DNA of 64,000 nt from Sphingorhabdus sp. 109 (GTDB lineage Bacteria; Pseudomonadota; Alphaproteobacteria; Sphingomonadales; Sphingomonadaceae): positions 1,488,804 to 1,552,803 of the forward strand of contig NZ_LR732707.1 in assembly GCF_902506555.1 (NCBI RefSeq), given 5' to 3'. The position numbers were made by a program, and so were the translations under genes. A model generated the notes under the pieces. It was not told the DNA's origin. It searched no databases and saw nothing but the letters and a program-made list of their open reading frames with translations. This document shows, one piece after another, positions 35,090 to 42,763 of this stretch. Numbering within the stretch: position 1 is the stretch's first letter; each line of letters begins with the position of its first letter.

Positions 35090-35803
35090 ATGCGACCATC
35101 GGGCCGTGCGCCGGACGAAATGCGCGCCATTTCCATCGAAACCGGATTTACCAAACATGCCGAAGGAAGCTGCCTGATCAGCTTTGGCGATACCAAGGTG
35201 ATCTGCACCGCCAGTATCGAAGAGCGCATTCCGCCATGGCTGCGCGGCAAGGGCGAAGGCTGGGTCACCGGCGAATATTCGATGCTGCCGCGGGCGACCA
35301 ATACCCGAAATTCGCGCGAAGCGGCGCGCGGCAAGCAGAGCGGCCGGACGCAGGAAATCCAGCGGCTGATCGGGCGCTCTCTCCGCGCAGTCGTCGACAT
35401 GAAGAAGCTGGGCGAACGCCAGATCACCGTCGATTGCGACGTCATACAGGCGGATGGCGGTACCCGCACAGCTTCGATCAGCGGCGCCTGGGTGGCGCTG
35501 CGCCTCGCGGTTAACGGTCTGCTCGATATGAAGCTGATCAGCGAAGATCCGATCGAACAGAAAATCGCCGCGATCAGCTGCGGCATTTTTGACGGCACGC
35601 CGGTGCTCGACCTTGACTATGACGAGGACAGCAACGCCGGCGCCGACGCCAATTTCGTGCTGACCGGCGACGGCAATATCGCCGAGGCGCAGGCGACTGC
35701 CGAGGGTCAGACTTTTGACGACGAAGGCCTGATGCGGCTGATGCGGCTGGCCAAAATCGGCTGCGACCGGATTTTCGAAGCGCAGGACAAGGCGGTCGGA
35801 TAG
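35090..35803 (+). CDS. rph: Ribonuclease PH
   Basis: RNase PH trims the 3' ends of tRNA precursors by phosphorolysis. From ATG 35090 the product has the family's usual 237 residues. It opens [12 protein letters not shown] and continues with [27 protein letters not shown] and the [18 protein letters not shown] region (phosphate site). It ends with the typical [20 protein letters not shown]. The frame is open farther upstream, but those residues are not family-like. It is followed by rdgB, with a repeat between. Confidence 0.96.
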   Translation: MRPSGRAPDEMRAISIETGFTKHAEGSCLISFGDTKVICTASIEERIPPWLRGKGEGWVTGEYSMLPRATNTRNSREAARGKQSGRTQEIQRLIGRSLRAVVDMKKLGERQITVDCDVIQADGGTRTASISGAWVALRLAVNGLLDMKLISEDPIEQKIAAISCGIFDGTPVLDLDYDEDSNAGADANFVLTGDGNIAEAQATAEGQTFDDEGLMRLMRLAKIGCDRIFEAQDKAVG

Positions 35804-35820
35804 AATCTAGAGGAATTAGT

Positions 35821-35898
35821 CGTCATCCTGAACTTGTTTCAGGACCCCTTGAGAGCGCGCACAGACGTTGGAGGTCCTGAAACGAGTTCAGGATGACG
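35821..35898. repeat. Palindromic repeat doublet, CGTCATCCTGAA class
   Basis: Arms 35821-35846 and 35873-35898 are 26-bp inverted copies with one mismatch around 26 bp. Each contains a CCTGAA...TTCAGG hairpin. It fills most of the rph-rdgB gap and is a widespread alphaproteobacterial intergenic sequence type. Confidence 0.88.
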
Positions 35899-35914
35899 AA
35901 AATGTGAGAAACCC

Positions 35915-36541
35915 ATGACCCACCGCAAACTCACCCCCGGACGCCTCGTCATCGCCAGCCACAATCAGGGCAAAGTCCGCGAAATCCGGGCGTTGCTGGA
36001 GCCTTATGGCATCGAACCCGTGTCAGCGGGCGATCTCGATCTGCCCGAGCCGGAAGAGACCGGGACGACCTTCGCCGAAAATGCGCTGCTCAAGGCACGC
36101 GCGAGCGCGGAGGGGGCGGATTGCGTGGCGCTGGCCGACGACAGCGGGCTGTGCGTCGCGGCGCTCGGCGGCAAGCCGGGGGTCTACACCGCCGACTGGG
36201 CCGAGCGGCAATGGTTTGAAGGCGAGCCCGGCCGCGACTGGTATATGGCGATGGGCAAGGTCGAGGGAAAACTGGCCGAACAAGGCCCCGACGTCGACCG
36301 CAGCGCCTATTTTGCCTGTACCCTGGCGCTGGCCTGGCCCGACGGGCATTCGGAAGTGTTTGAAGGCCGCGTTCAGGGCAATCTCGTCTGGCCGCCACGC
36401 GGAAAACTGGGCTTTGGCTATGATCCGGTGTTTCAGCCGGTTGGTTTTGAACAGACGTTTGCCGAGCTTGATCCGGCGCAGAAGCAGGCAATGAGCCACC
36501 GGGCCGACGCGTTCCGGAAACTGGTCGAGAGCTGTTTCTGA
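35915..36541 (+). CDS. rdgB: Non-canonical purine NTP pyrophosphatase RdgB/HAM1
   Basis: RdgB hydrolyses dITP, XTP and related nucleotides, preventing their incorporation into DNA. The 208-residue protein opens with the nucleotide-binding [10 protein letters not shown]. It has the [30 protein letters not shown] and GRVQGNL blocks, then FGYDPVFQP and the C-terminal [11 protein letters not shown]. The gene follows rph with a palindromic doublet between. In other sphingomonads hemW usually comes next in the same direction; here an opposite-strand CAP gene sits between them. Confidence 0.96.
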   Translation: MTHRKLTPGRLVIASHNQGKVREIRALLEPYGIEPVSAGDLDLPEPEETGTTFAENALLKARASAEGADCVALADDSGLCVAALGGKPGVYTADWAERQWFEGEPGRDWYMAMGKVEGKLAEQGPDVDRSAYFACTLALAWPDGHSEVFEGRVQGNLVWPPRGKLGFGYDPVFQPVGFEQTFAELDPAQKQAMSHRADAFRKLVESCF

Positions 36542-36546
36542 TTGGA

Positions 36547-36626
36547 CTGTGCTCCGCACGTGATGCGGAGCTCAGGAGGCTTGAAACGGGCCGCCGATAG
36601 GGCTCCGCATCACGTGCGGAGAACAT
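36547..36626. repeat. Palindromic repeat doublet, GCTCCGCA class, copy B
   Basis: Arms 36547-36572 and 36601-36626 match copy A, with CACGTGATG replacing CACTTGATG and a few end mismatches. It fills the gap between the convergent rdgB and CAP-domain genes. Confidence 0.88.
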
Positions 36627-36630
36627 GGTT

Positions 36631-37266
36631 CTACCCCCGCAACGGGTCCCGGCCCATCACATTGCCGGCGGGGCTATAGCGACAGACCAGATAATCCCAA
36701 TGCGCGCTGCTCGCCATGGCGCATCCGACCCGTCGCGTGGTCGGCCAGATGATCTGGGTATAATGGCCGATATCGCTCCAGTTGCCGGTGGTGCTGTTGT
36801 CGGGGAAGCGCCCCGGTTTGAAATAGCGATCCTCCTCGACCCATGAGCCGACCATGTCGACATGGCCATAGGCGTTCCGCGTCCCCATCCAGAGATTTTC
36901 GCCCTGCCGTTCGCGCCTGCCAGTCTGGCTGTCATGGCCGAATCTGTTGGTCCGGGCCATTGAGCGTGCGTAGACGGCAGCATCCTGCGCCAGTTCGTCG
37001 CTCCACTGCAAATGAGGCGCACCGACCCTCGCCCGCGTCTGGTTATGCGCGCGCATCATCACATTCTGCAGTGGACCGGCGGCCCGTCTTGCCGGGGCCG
37101 GCATGGCGCGCGGTGGCCGATATTCCATCGCGCGCGGCTTCGGCGGGGCCTGCACAGGCGTTTCCACCGCTATTTCCTGATAGGGAATTTGCGGCGGAAT
37201 GGCGGAACAGGCCGCAAATAGTGGCGCGATCGCGAAGATAGGGCTAAGGGCGCGAAACTTATGCAT
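36631..37266 (-). CDS. CAP (SCP/PR1) domain secreted lipoprotein
   Basis: The start MHKFRALSPIFAIAPLFAAC at 37266 gives a lipoprotein signal ending FAAC (Cys20). The frame is open much farther upstream, but that part reads over hemW. A proline-rich linker (~25-60) leads to the CAP fold: HNQTRARVGAPHLQWSDELAQDA, GHDSQTGRRERQGENLWMG, YFKPGRFPDNSTTGNWSDIGHYTQIIW, then CAMASSAHWDYLVCRYSP. The CAP cavity His and Glu and the HYTQ signature are present. Function in bacteria is not settled. Its start codon overlaps that of the divergent hemW. Confidence 0.88.
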   Translation of the reverse strand: MHKFRALSPIFAIAPLFAACSAIPPQIPYQEIAVETPVQAPPKPRAMEYRPPRAMPAPARRAAGPLQNVMMRAHNQTRARVGAPHLQWSDELAQDAAVYARSMARTNRFGHDSQTGRRERQGENLWMGTRNAYGHVDMVGSWVEEDRYFKPGRFPDNSTTGNWSDIGHYTQIIWPTTRRVGCAMASSAHWDYLVCRYSPAGNVMGRDPLRG

Positions 37267-38448
37267 GATCCGCACCATAAAGAGCCAGACGTTAACAAGT
37301 CCGTTACGGGACCGCTGGCGCTCTACATCCACTGGCCGTTCTGCGTCTCCAAATGCCCCTATTGCGACTTCAACAGCCATGTCCGCGAGCGGGTGGATAT
37401 AGCCGTCTGGCAAGCCGCGCTGCTCGCCGATATGGCGCATGAAGCGGCGCTGACGCCCGGACGCATGCTGTCGAGCATCTTCTTTGGTGGCGGCACGCCC
37501 TCGCTGATGCCGCCCGCGCTGGTCGAGACGCTGATCGCCGCGGCGGAACGCCATTGGGGCTTTGCCGACGATATCGAAATCACGCTGGAAGCCAATCCGT
37601 CTTCGGTCGAGGCGGCGAACTTCCATGACCTTGCCGGGGCGGGCGTCAATCGGGTGTCGCTGGGCCTGCAATCGCTGGATGACCAGACGCTCGCGTTTCT
37701 GGGTCGTGCCCATGATGTCAGCGAAGGGCTGGCCGCGCTGGATACCGCGCAACAGGCGTTCGACCGGGTCAGTTTTGATCTGATCTACGCCCGTCCCGGA
37801 CAGTCACTGGACGACTGGCAGAAAGAGCTCGAGCGCGCGCTGTCCCTCGGCACCGGGCATCTCTCGCTCTATCAGCTGACCATCGAGCCGGGAACGCGGT
37901 TCGAGACTTTGGTGCGCACCGGCAAGCTGGTCCCGGCCGACGATGACCATTGCGCCGATCTGTTCGAACTCAACCGCAGCATCATGACCGCAGCCGGCCT
38001 GCCCGCCTACGAGATCAGCAATCATGCAAAACCCGGTCAGGAAAGCCGTCACAATCTGACCTACTGGCGCTATGAGGATTATATCGGCATCGGTCCCGGC
38101 GCGCACGGGCGGCGGCTGGACAGCGCAACCGAGCGGCACAAGAAGCCGGAGAATTTTCTGTCGGCCGTGGAGCGCAACGGCAACGGCCTGAAGGTCGAAC
38201 AGCCGCTGTCGCCGGAGACGCGGGCGGTGGAAGCGCTGATGATGGGGCTGCGCCTCGCCGAGGGAGTCGATCTGGCCGCGCTGGCAGACAAGACCGGACT
38301 GACGGTGGCGCAGTTGGTCGATGATGCAGCCATTCACCAGCTCGCCGGTCTGGGCTTGCTCGACGCCGCAGAAGAGCGGTTGACGATATCGCCCAGGGGC
38401 ATGCCGCTGCTTGATGCACTCCTGCCAAAGATTATCGCAGACTTCTGA
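37261..38448 (+). CDS. hemW: HemW, radical SAM heme chaperone (coproporphyrinogen III oxidase-like)
   Basis: The 395-residue protein has the radical SAM cluster motif C-x3-C-x2-C at Cys28, Cys32 and Cys35 (YIHWPFCVSKCPYCDFNSH). The HemW-type GGGTPSLMP, RVSLGLQSLDDQTL and YEISNHAKPGQESRHNLTYWRYEDYIGIGPGAHG segments follow, with the HemW C-terminal domain. HemW is now viewed as a heme-trafficking chaperone, not an oxidase. ATG 37261 is the only plausible start; it shares the hexamer ATGCAT with the divergent CAP gene start. Confidence 0.95.
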   Translation: MHDPHHKEPDVNKSVTGPLALYIHWPFCVSKCPYCDFNSHVRERVDIAVWQAALLADMAHEAALTPGRMLSSIFFGGGTPSLMPPALVETLIAAAERHWGFADDIEITLEANPSSVEAANFHDLAGAGVNRVSLGLQSLDDQTLAFLGRAHDVSEGLAALDTAQQAFDRVSFDLIYARPGQSLDDWQKELERALSLGTGHLSLYQLTIEPGTRFETLVRTGKLVPADDDHCADLFELNRSIMTAAGLPAYEISNHAKPGQESRHNLTYWRYEDYIGIGPGAHGRRLDSATERHKKPENFLSAVERNGNGLKVEQPLSPETRAVEALMMGLRLAEGVDLAALADKTGLTVAQLVDDAAIHQLAGLGLLDAAEERLTISPRGMPLLDALLPKIIADF

Positions 38449-38534
38449 AATCACATGTGATTTTCTATCGCCCATGAGCGTTGAATATTGTCTGCATAGC
38501 TGTCACACTCCACAAAAATGTGGAGAGAGATGCC

Positions 38535-40322
38535 ATGGGAATATTCAGCGTCATCAAGCGCGAGATCCAATTCACGCGGTCGCTGAAAAATGTGATGGCT
38601 CTGGTCAAGGATATCGATGCTGACGCGCCGATCCTGATCACCGACGATATCGAAGCCACAATCGACCGGTTTCCGGGTAATATTGCCTTTCATTTCGAAG
38701 GCAACACCGTGACCTATGCGGCGTTCGAGGAGCGCGCCAACCGGATCGCGCACTGGGCGCTGGCGCAGGGTTATCGGGCGGGTGACACAGTCGCCCTGTT
38801 CATGGAAAATGCACCCGATTTTGTCGCCACCTGGTTCGGCCTGTCCAAGGTCGGGATCGTCACCGCGCTGATCAACAGCAATCTGGAAGGCGCCGGCTTG
38901 GCCCATTGCCTGAATATCGTAGAGACCAGGGCGGTGATCACCACCGCGGATCTGGCGTCGCGGGTGTCGCATATTGCTGCCCAGCTGGAAGGATCGCCGG
39001 TACTGTGGGACTGGGACGGCGAGGTTGGTGAGGACCTCAACAGCGCCTTGGCCGCCCTGCCCGCCGATCGGCCGGACAAACGCCATCGCGCGCATATGAC
39101 CGGCAAGGATCTTTTCCTCTATGTCTATACATCGGGCACCACCGGACTGCCCAAGGCAGCACGCATTTCCCACGCCCGCGCCCGGCGCAGCTTCCGCATT
39201 GCCATCTCGACCTGCCCGCTGACACCGGAAGACCGCATCTATATCACCCTGCCACTCTACCATGTGACCGGCGGTTTCATCGGCATGGGCGGCGCCTTGC
39301 TCAGCGGCGCATCGGCGATATTGCGGCGCAAATTCTCCGCTTCGCAATATTGGGATGACGCCGCCGACTATGGCGCGACGGTGGTCGTCTATATCGGTGA
39401 GCTGTGCCGCTATCTGCTCAACCAGCCGGACCATCCCAAACAGAGCGCGCACAAGGTCCGCGTCGGCATCGGTAATGGTCTGCGCGCCGACATCTGGCAG
39501 CAATTTGTCGACCGGTTCCAGGTCCCCAAGCTGCTCGAAATCTATGGTTCGACCGAGGGCAATATCTTCCTGATGAACTTTGACGGCAAGATTGGCGCGG
39601 TCGGCCGGATCCCGAAATATCTGGAGAAGCAGTTCGGCGATACCAGGATCGTCAAATTCGACATAGCCGAGGAACAGCCGGTGCGCGGCGACGACGGCTT
39701 TTGCATCCAAGCGGACTGGGACGAGCCGGGCGAGCTGATCGGGCGCATTTTCAAGGACAGCCCGTCCGATTTTTCCGGCTATCAGGACAAGGAAGCGACC
39801 GAAAAGAAAATCCTCCGCGACGTGTTCGAGAAAGGCGATGCCTGGTTCCGCTCCGGCGACCTGATGAGCCGCGATCGGTCCGGCTATATCTATTTCAAGG
39901 ACCGGATCGGCGACACGTTCCGCTGGAAGGGCGAGAATGTCGCGACCAATGAAGTGTCCGAAGTGCTGTCGCAATATTCCGGGATCAAGACCGCCAATGT
40001 CTATGGCGTCGAGGTCCCCGGCACCGATGGCCGCGCCGGCATGGCCTCGCTGACCGTGGCGGATGATTTCGACATATCCGGCCTGCGCGCCTTTCTGGCC
40101 CGGGAAATGCCGCCTTATGCGGTGCCCCTGTTCATCCGGATCGAACCGGAAGCGCAGACCACCGGCACGTTCAAATATCGCAAGGTCGAGCTGGTCAAGG
40201 AAGGCTTTGATGTCAACGCCATCACCGACCCGATCTGGTTCTGCAAACCGGATGAAGAGGGCTATGCCAAGCTGACCCAGGCGGACCATGCGAAGATATT
40301 GTCGGGTGAATATCGGTTATAA
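38535..40322 (+). CDS. Long-chain acyl-CoA synthetase (FATP/FadD-like)
   Basis: ATG 38535 has a GGAGAGA site and gives 595 residues. The AMP-forming ligase motifs are clear: P-loop YTSGTTGLPKAARISHAR, YGSTEGN, the GYIYFKDRIGDTFRWKGENVATNEV hinge with its Arg/Lys, and TGTFKYRKVELVKEGFD near the C-terminus. The last block and overall layout match the SLC27/FATP-like very-long-chain acyl-CoA synthetases. These activate fatty acids for beta-oxidation. It is downstream of hemW, probably with its own promoter, and a cluster of repeats follows. Confidence 0.93.
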   Translation: MGIFSVIKREIQFTRSLKNVMALVKDIDADAPILITDDIEATIDRFPGNIAFHFEGNTVTYAAFEERANRIAHWALAQGYRAGDTVALFMENAPDFVATWFGLSKVGIVTALINSNLEGAGLAHCLNIVETRAVITTADLASRVSHIAAQLEGSPVLWDWDGEVGEDLNSALAALPADRPDKRHRAHMTGKDLFLYVYTSGTTGLPKAARISHARARRSFRIAISTCPLTPEDRIYITLPLYHVTGGFIGMGGALLSGASAILRRKFSASQYWDDAADYGATVVVYIGELCRYLLNQPDHPKQSAHKVRVGIGNGLRADIWQQFVDRFQVPKLLEIYGSTEGNIFLMNFDGKIGAVGRIPKYLEKQFGDTRIVKFDIAEEQPVRGDDGFCIQADWDEPGELIGRIFKDSPSDFSGYQDKEATEKKILRDVFEKGDAWFRSGDLMSRDRSGYIYFKDRIGDTFRWKGENVATNEVSEVLSQYSGIKTANVYGVEVPGTDGRAGMASLTVADDFDISGLRAFLAREMPPYAVPLFIRIEPEAQTTGTFKYRKVELVKEGFDVNAITDPIWFCKPDEEGYAKLTQADHAKILSGEYRL

Positions 40323-40325
40323 AGC

Positions 40326-40404
40326 GTGTGCTCCGCACTTGATGCGGAGTTTTTCGGCGGTGCAGGTCTTGCCGCCAGAGCTCCGCATCGAGTGCGGAGC
40401 ACAT
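40326..40404. repeat. Palindromic repeat doublet, GCTCCGCA class, copy C
   Basis: Arms 40326-40351 and 40379-40404 match copy A with a few changes (a GAGTT end and CATCGAGTG in the right arm). It begins 3 bp after the acyl-CoA synthetase stop. Confidence 0.88.
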
Positions 40405-40443
40405 TGCGTTCATTCTCTCCCATAGGGAGAGGATGTCTGGTGC

Positions 40444-40519
40444 CCCTGCGCAGGCAGGGGTCCATCTCCAACTCGCGCCAAGATCATCATCCGGGAGATG
40501 GATCCCTGCCTGCGCAGGG
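40444..40519. repeat. Palindromic repeat doublet, CCCTGCGCAGGCAGGG class
   Basis: Arms 40444-40469 and 40494-40519 are 26-bp inverted copies with one mismatch and a 24-bp spacer. Each arm carries a CCCTG...CAGGG hairpin. It sits 39 bp after copy C. Confidence 0.88.
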
Positions 40520-40565
40520 TTACGAATCAGGACAATCATTTGAAAATGTCTGCCTCCGACCTCGC

Positions 40566-40648
40566 CGTCATTGCGAGGAGCGGATGCGACGAAGCAATCC
40601 AGAGCGGCGCGCACCGCTCTGGATTGCTTCGCTACGCTCGCAATGACG
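40566..40648. repeat. Palindromic repeat doublet, CGTCATTGCGAG class
   Basis: The facing arms begin CGTCATTGCGAG at 40566 and end CTCGCAATGACG at 40648. They hold matching GAAGCAATCCAGAGCGG and CCGCTCTGGATTGCTTC segments around a short GCGCG spacer. This sequence type is common in alphaproteobacterial intergenic DNA. Copy C, the CCCTG element and this one lie in a row between the acyl-CoA synthetase gene and xerC. Confidence 0.85.
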
Positions 40649-40728
40649 GGACCTGAATGCGCACGGTAATCCTCTCCCTATGGCAGAGGATGTTTGGAGA
40701 TTGATTCCGGGTCTGCTAGATTCCCCGC

Positions 40729-41661
40729 ATGGACAGCGCCGCCGCTCTTATCGATGCCTTCTCCGCCCATCTTCGCGATGACCGGCGGCGGTCGCAGCAT
40801 ACGGTGCGGGCCTATGTGACGACGGCCGAGCGTTTCACCGCCTTTCTGATGGACCATATCGGCGGCGGTGTGGCCGCAGACGAGGTCAAGGCGGTGACGC
40901 AGGCGGATATACGCGCCTATCTCGCCCACCGCAGAGGCGACGGCCTGACCAATAATAGCGCCGCGCGGGAATTGTCGGCCTTGCGGGCCTTTCTGAAACA
41001 TGTCGGCGGCGACGAAGCACAGATACCGAAGATAAAGGGCCCCAAGGTCAAGCGCGGCGTACCGCGGCCCGCGTCGCCCGATGATATATTGGCGATTGCC
41101 GCAGACGTGCAGGACGGCGCCAGCAGCGACTGGGTCGGCGCCCGTGACTGGGCGGTGCTGCTGCTGCTTTATGGCTCCGGCCTGCGGATCAGCGAAGCCC
41201 TGGGTCTCACCGGAGACGCCCTGCCCCTGTCCGATACCCTGCGAGTCACCGGCAAGCGCGGCAAGACCAGAATCGTGCCCCTGCTCCCGCAAGTGCGCGA
41301 GGCGATCGAACATTATATCGATCTGTGTCCCTATCCGATTGCTGCCGATTTTGCCCGCTGCAAGCATGATGATATCAGCGGATCGCCCCTGTTCCGTGGC
41401 AAGCGTGGCGGGCCGTTGTCGCCCAATATGATCCGGCGCGTGGTGCAGCAGGCAAGGACCAGGCTCGGCATTGCCGACACCACCACACCGCATGCGCTGC
41501 GCCACAGTTTCGCGACCCATCTGCTGGCTGGTGGCGCGGATTTGCGCAGCCTGCAGGAATTGCTGGGTCACGCCAGTCTCAGTTCAACGCAGGTCTATAC
41601 CGCCGTCGATGCGGCGCATTTGCTGGATGTCTACCAGAATGCCCATCCCAGGGCGGAGTGA
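40729..41661 (+). CDS. xerC: Site-specific tyrosine recombinase XerC
   Basis: The 310-residue protein has the N-terminal core-binding domain (~5-95) and the phage-integrase catalytic domain. The catalytic set is complete: Arg153 (GLRISEAL), Lys176 (TGKRGKTRIVPL), His255 and Arg258 (HALRHSFATHLL), His281 (LLGHAS), and Tyr290 (SSTQVYTAVD). XerC partners XerD at dif to resolve chromosome dimers. The best evidence that it is XerC rather than a second XerD is the C-terminal pattern ending VYQNAHPRA and the sequence difference from the window's XerD. Confidence 0.9.
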   Translation: MDSAAALIDAFSAHLRDDRRRSQHTVRAYVTTAERFTAFLMDHIGGGVAADEVKAVTQADIRAYLAHRRGDGLTNNSAARELSALRAFLKHVGGDEAQIPKIKGPKVKRGVPRPASPDDILAIAADVQDGASSDWVGARDWAVLLLLYGSGLRISEALGLTGDALPLSDTLRVTGKRGKTRIVPLLPQVREAIEHYIDLCPYPIAADFARCKHDDISGSPLFRGKRGGPLSPNMIRRVVQQARTRLGIADTTTPHALRHSFATHLLAGGADLRSLQELLGHASLSSTQVYTAVDAAHLLDVYQNAHPRAE

Positions 41662-41709
41662 TTGTCAGGATGCGGTCAACGCTGTCAGCGTAACGTCACT
41701 GAACCGCTG

Positions 41710-41868
41710 TCAGCCGTCATCGCGAGCGCTGGTCTGGCTAACCTGCGTCAGCACATCAATCGCCTCGGCAACCTTCACTGCAGGAACGCTCAACTGCATT
41801 TCATCCAGCTGGACGAGCACATCGTTGAGTACCTGAATGAAGCCGGACAGTTGATCTTCGTTTTTCAT
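41710..41868 (-). CDS. Small hypothetical protein, 52 aa
   Basis: From ATG 41868 the frame gives 52 residues (MKNEDQLSGFIQVLNDVLVQ...), with two amphipathic helices and an acidic start. A TTG 33 nt upstream would make 63 residues. The residue pattern (ILV at helix spacing, LDEMQLSVPAVKVAEAIDVLTQV) looks protein-like, unlike the opposite-strand frame. It stands alone between xerC and the winged-helix gene. It could be a small cytosolic protein or antitoxin-sized partner; neither is supported by more than size. Confidence 0.42.
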   Translation of the reverse strand: MKNEDQLSGFIQVLNDVLVQLDEMQLSVPAVKVAEAIDVLTQVSQTSARDDG

Positions 41869-42022
41869 CCCGAACACTTTTGCTATTGATACGAATATCA
41901 ATGGTTATGAAGCCTGAAACTCACAAATCACTACCCTGATACATAGTGAGACTTCATAAGCAAAATGTCAAAATTTACATGTTATATATTGTAAAACCAC
42001 GAAGAAAATTCCGATAGTCTGG

Positions 42023-42397
42023 TCAGGCTCTTTCGGTACCAGCTTCATTTTCAGCTGCCGCCGGGGCCGGTTTATCCGCGACATCCAGCACCATCTCGAT
42101 CGTCGAAACCGCCTTGTCGGTTATTCTGAAGCTCCGGTCTGCTCCGGTTTCGGAGATATTGCCGGTCACCAGATCGTGCCCCGCCAGTACGGAGAGAATC
42201 CGGTCGAGATTGGTCGGGAAGCGCATCGCTTCGGACAGCGCCGATTCCCGCACCACGGGAGCCTTATCCCCTGCCGCATACAGGGTCAGCATCACCAGCC
42301 AGGTGTCCTCTCCGAGGTCGGAGATTTCGTCGCCAAATAACTGGTGCCGTTTTGCCGCCATGGCCAGAAGATCGTTCGCAATATCGGTAAAGCGCAT
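42023..42397 (-). CDS. Small winged-helix DNA-binding protein
   Basis: The 124-residue product reads MRFTDIANDLLAMAAKRHQLFGDEI, then WLVMLTLYAA, a HTH (SEAMRFPTNLDRILSVLAGHDLV), a wing with a GADRSFRI strand, and a final helix (TDKAVSTIEMVLDV). This resembles the 18917-19321 protein and MarR-type winged helices. It is probably a transcription regulator. It is divergent from the TonB-dependent receptor gene, with 366 bp between, so it could control the receptor; that is inference from position. Confidence 0.72.
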   Translation of the reverse strand: MRFTDIANDLLAMAAKRHQLFGDEISDLGEDTWLVMLTLYAAGDKAPVVRESALSEAMRFPTNLDRILSVLAGHDLVTGNISETGADRSFRITDKAVSTIEMVLDVADKPAPAAAENEAGTERA

Positions 42398-42763
42398 ATG
42401 CCTACCCCGTTTCTGTGATGGAGTGATTGGTGGCGTTCGCGCCAGCCAAACATCCCGCTAGACTGTGGCGATATATATGGCCGGCATGGACAACAATATG
42501 TACCTAGGGACAGGGTAGATCGCTGCGCCGCCTTGAGTGGTCCGATCCGGCGCTGCGGATTATCAGAAACCCTATCATAATGAATAGCTATAATTCACGG
42601 CGAGCCGCCGCTTTTCCGATAGCGCCTAATTCTTTAGCCAGTAGCGATTTCCGTATCGTCACGCATGATCGACGGGCAGATTAGCACCCATAATTCTATA
42701 AAAAAATGAATATGAGCGCTGAAACAATCATTGTTTTTTTCTGCACCAGGTGAGGAGTCTGAA
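42398..42763. other. Regulatory region between the winged-helix gene and the TonB receptor
   Basis: No gene is supported in this 366-bp stretch. It is AT-richer than average, with several T-runs and ATAT patches, and should carry promoters for the divergent genes. The receptor's ribosome site GAGGAG lies at about 42752-42757. No clean repeat or Fur-type box was identified. Confidence 0.5.

Noticed and set aside
38451-40289. A 612-codon minus-strand frame over the acyl-CoA synthetase
   Set aside because: It is antisense to the plus-strand gene with complete AMP-binding motifs. The translation looks like random composition.
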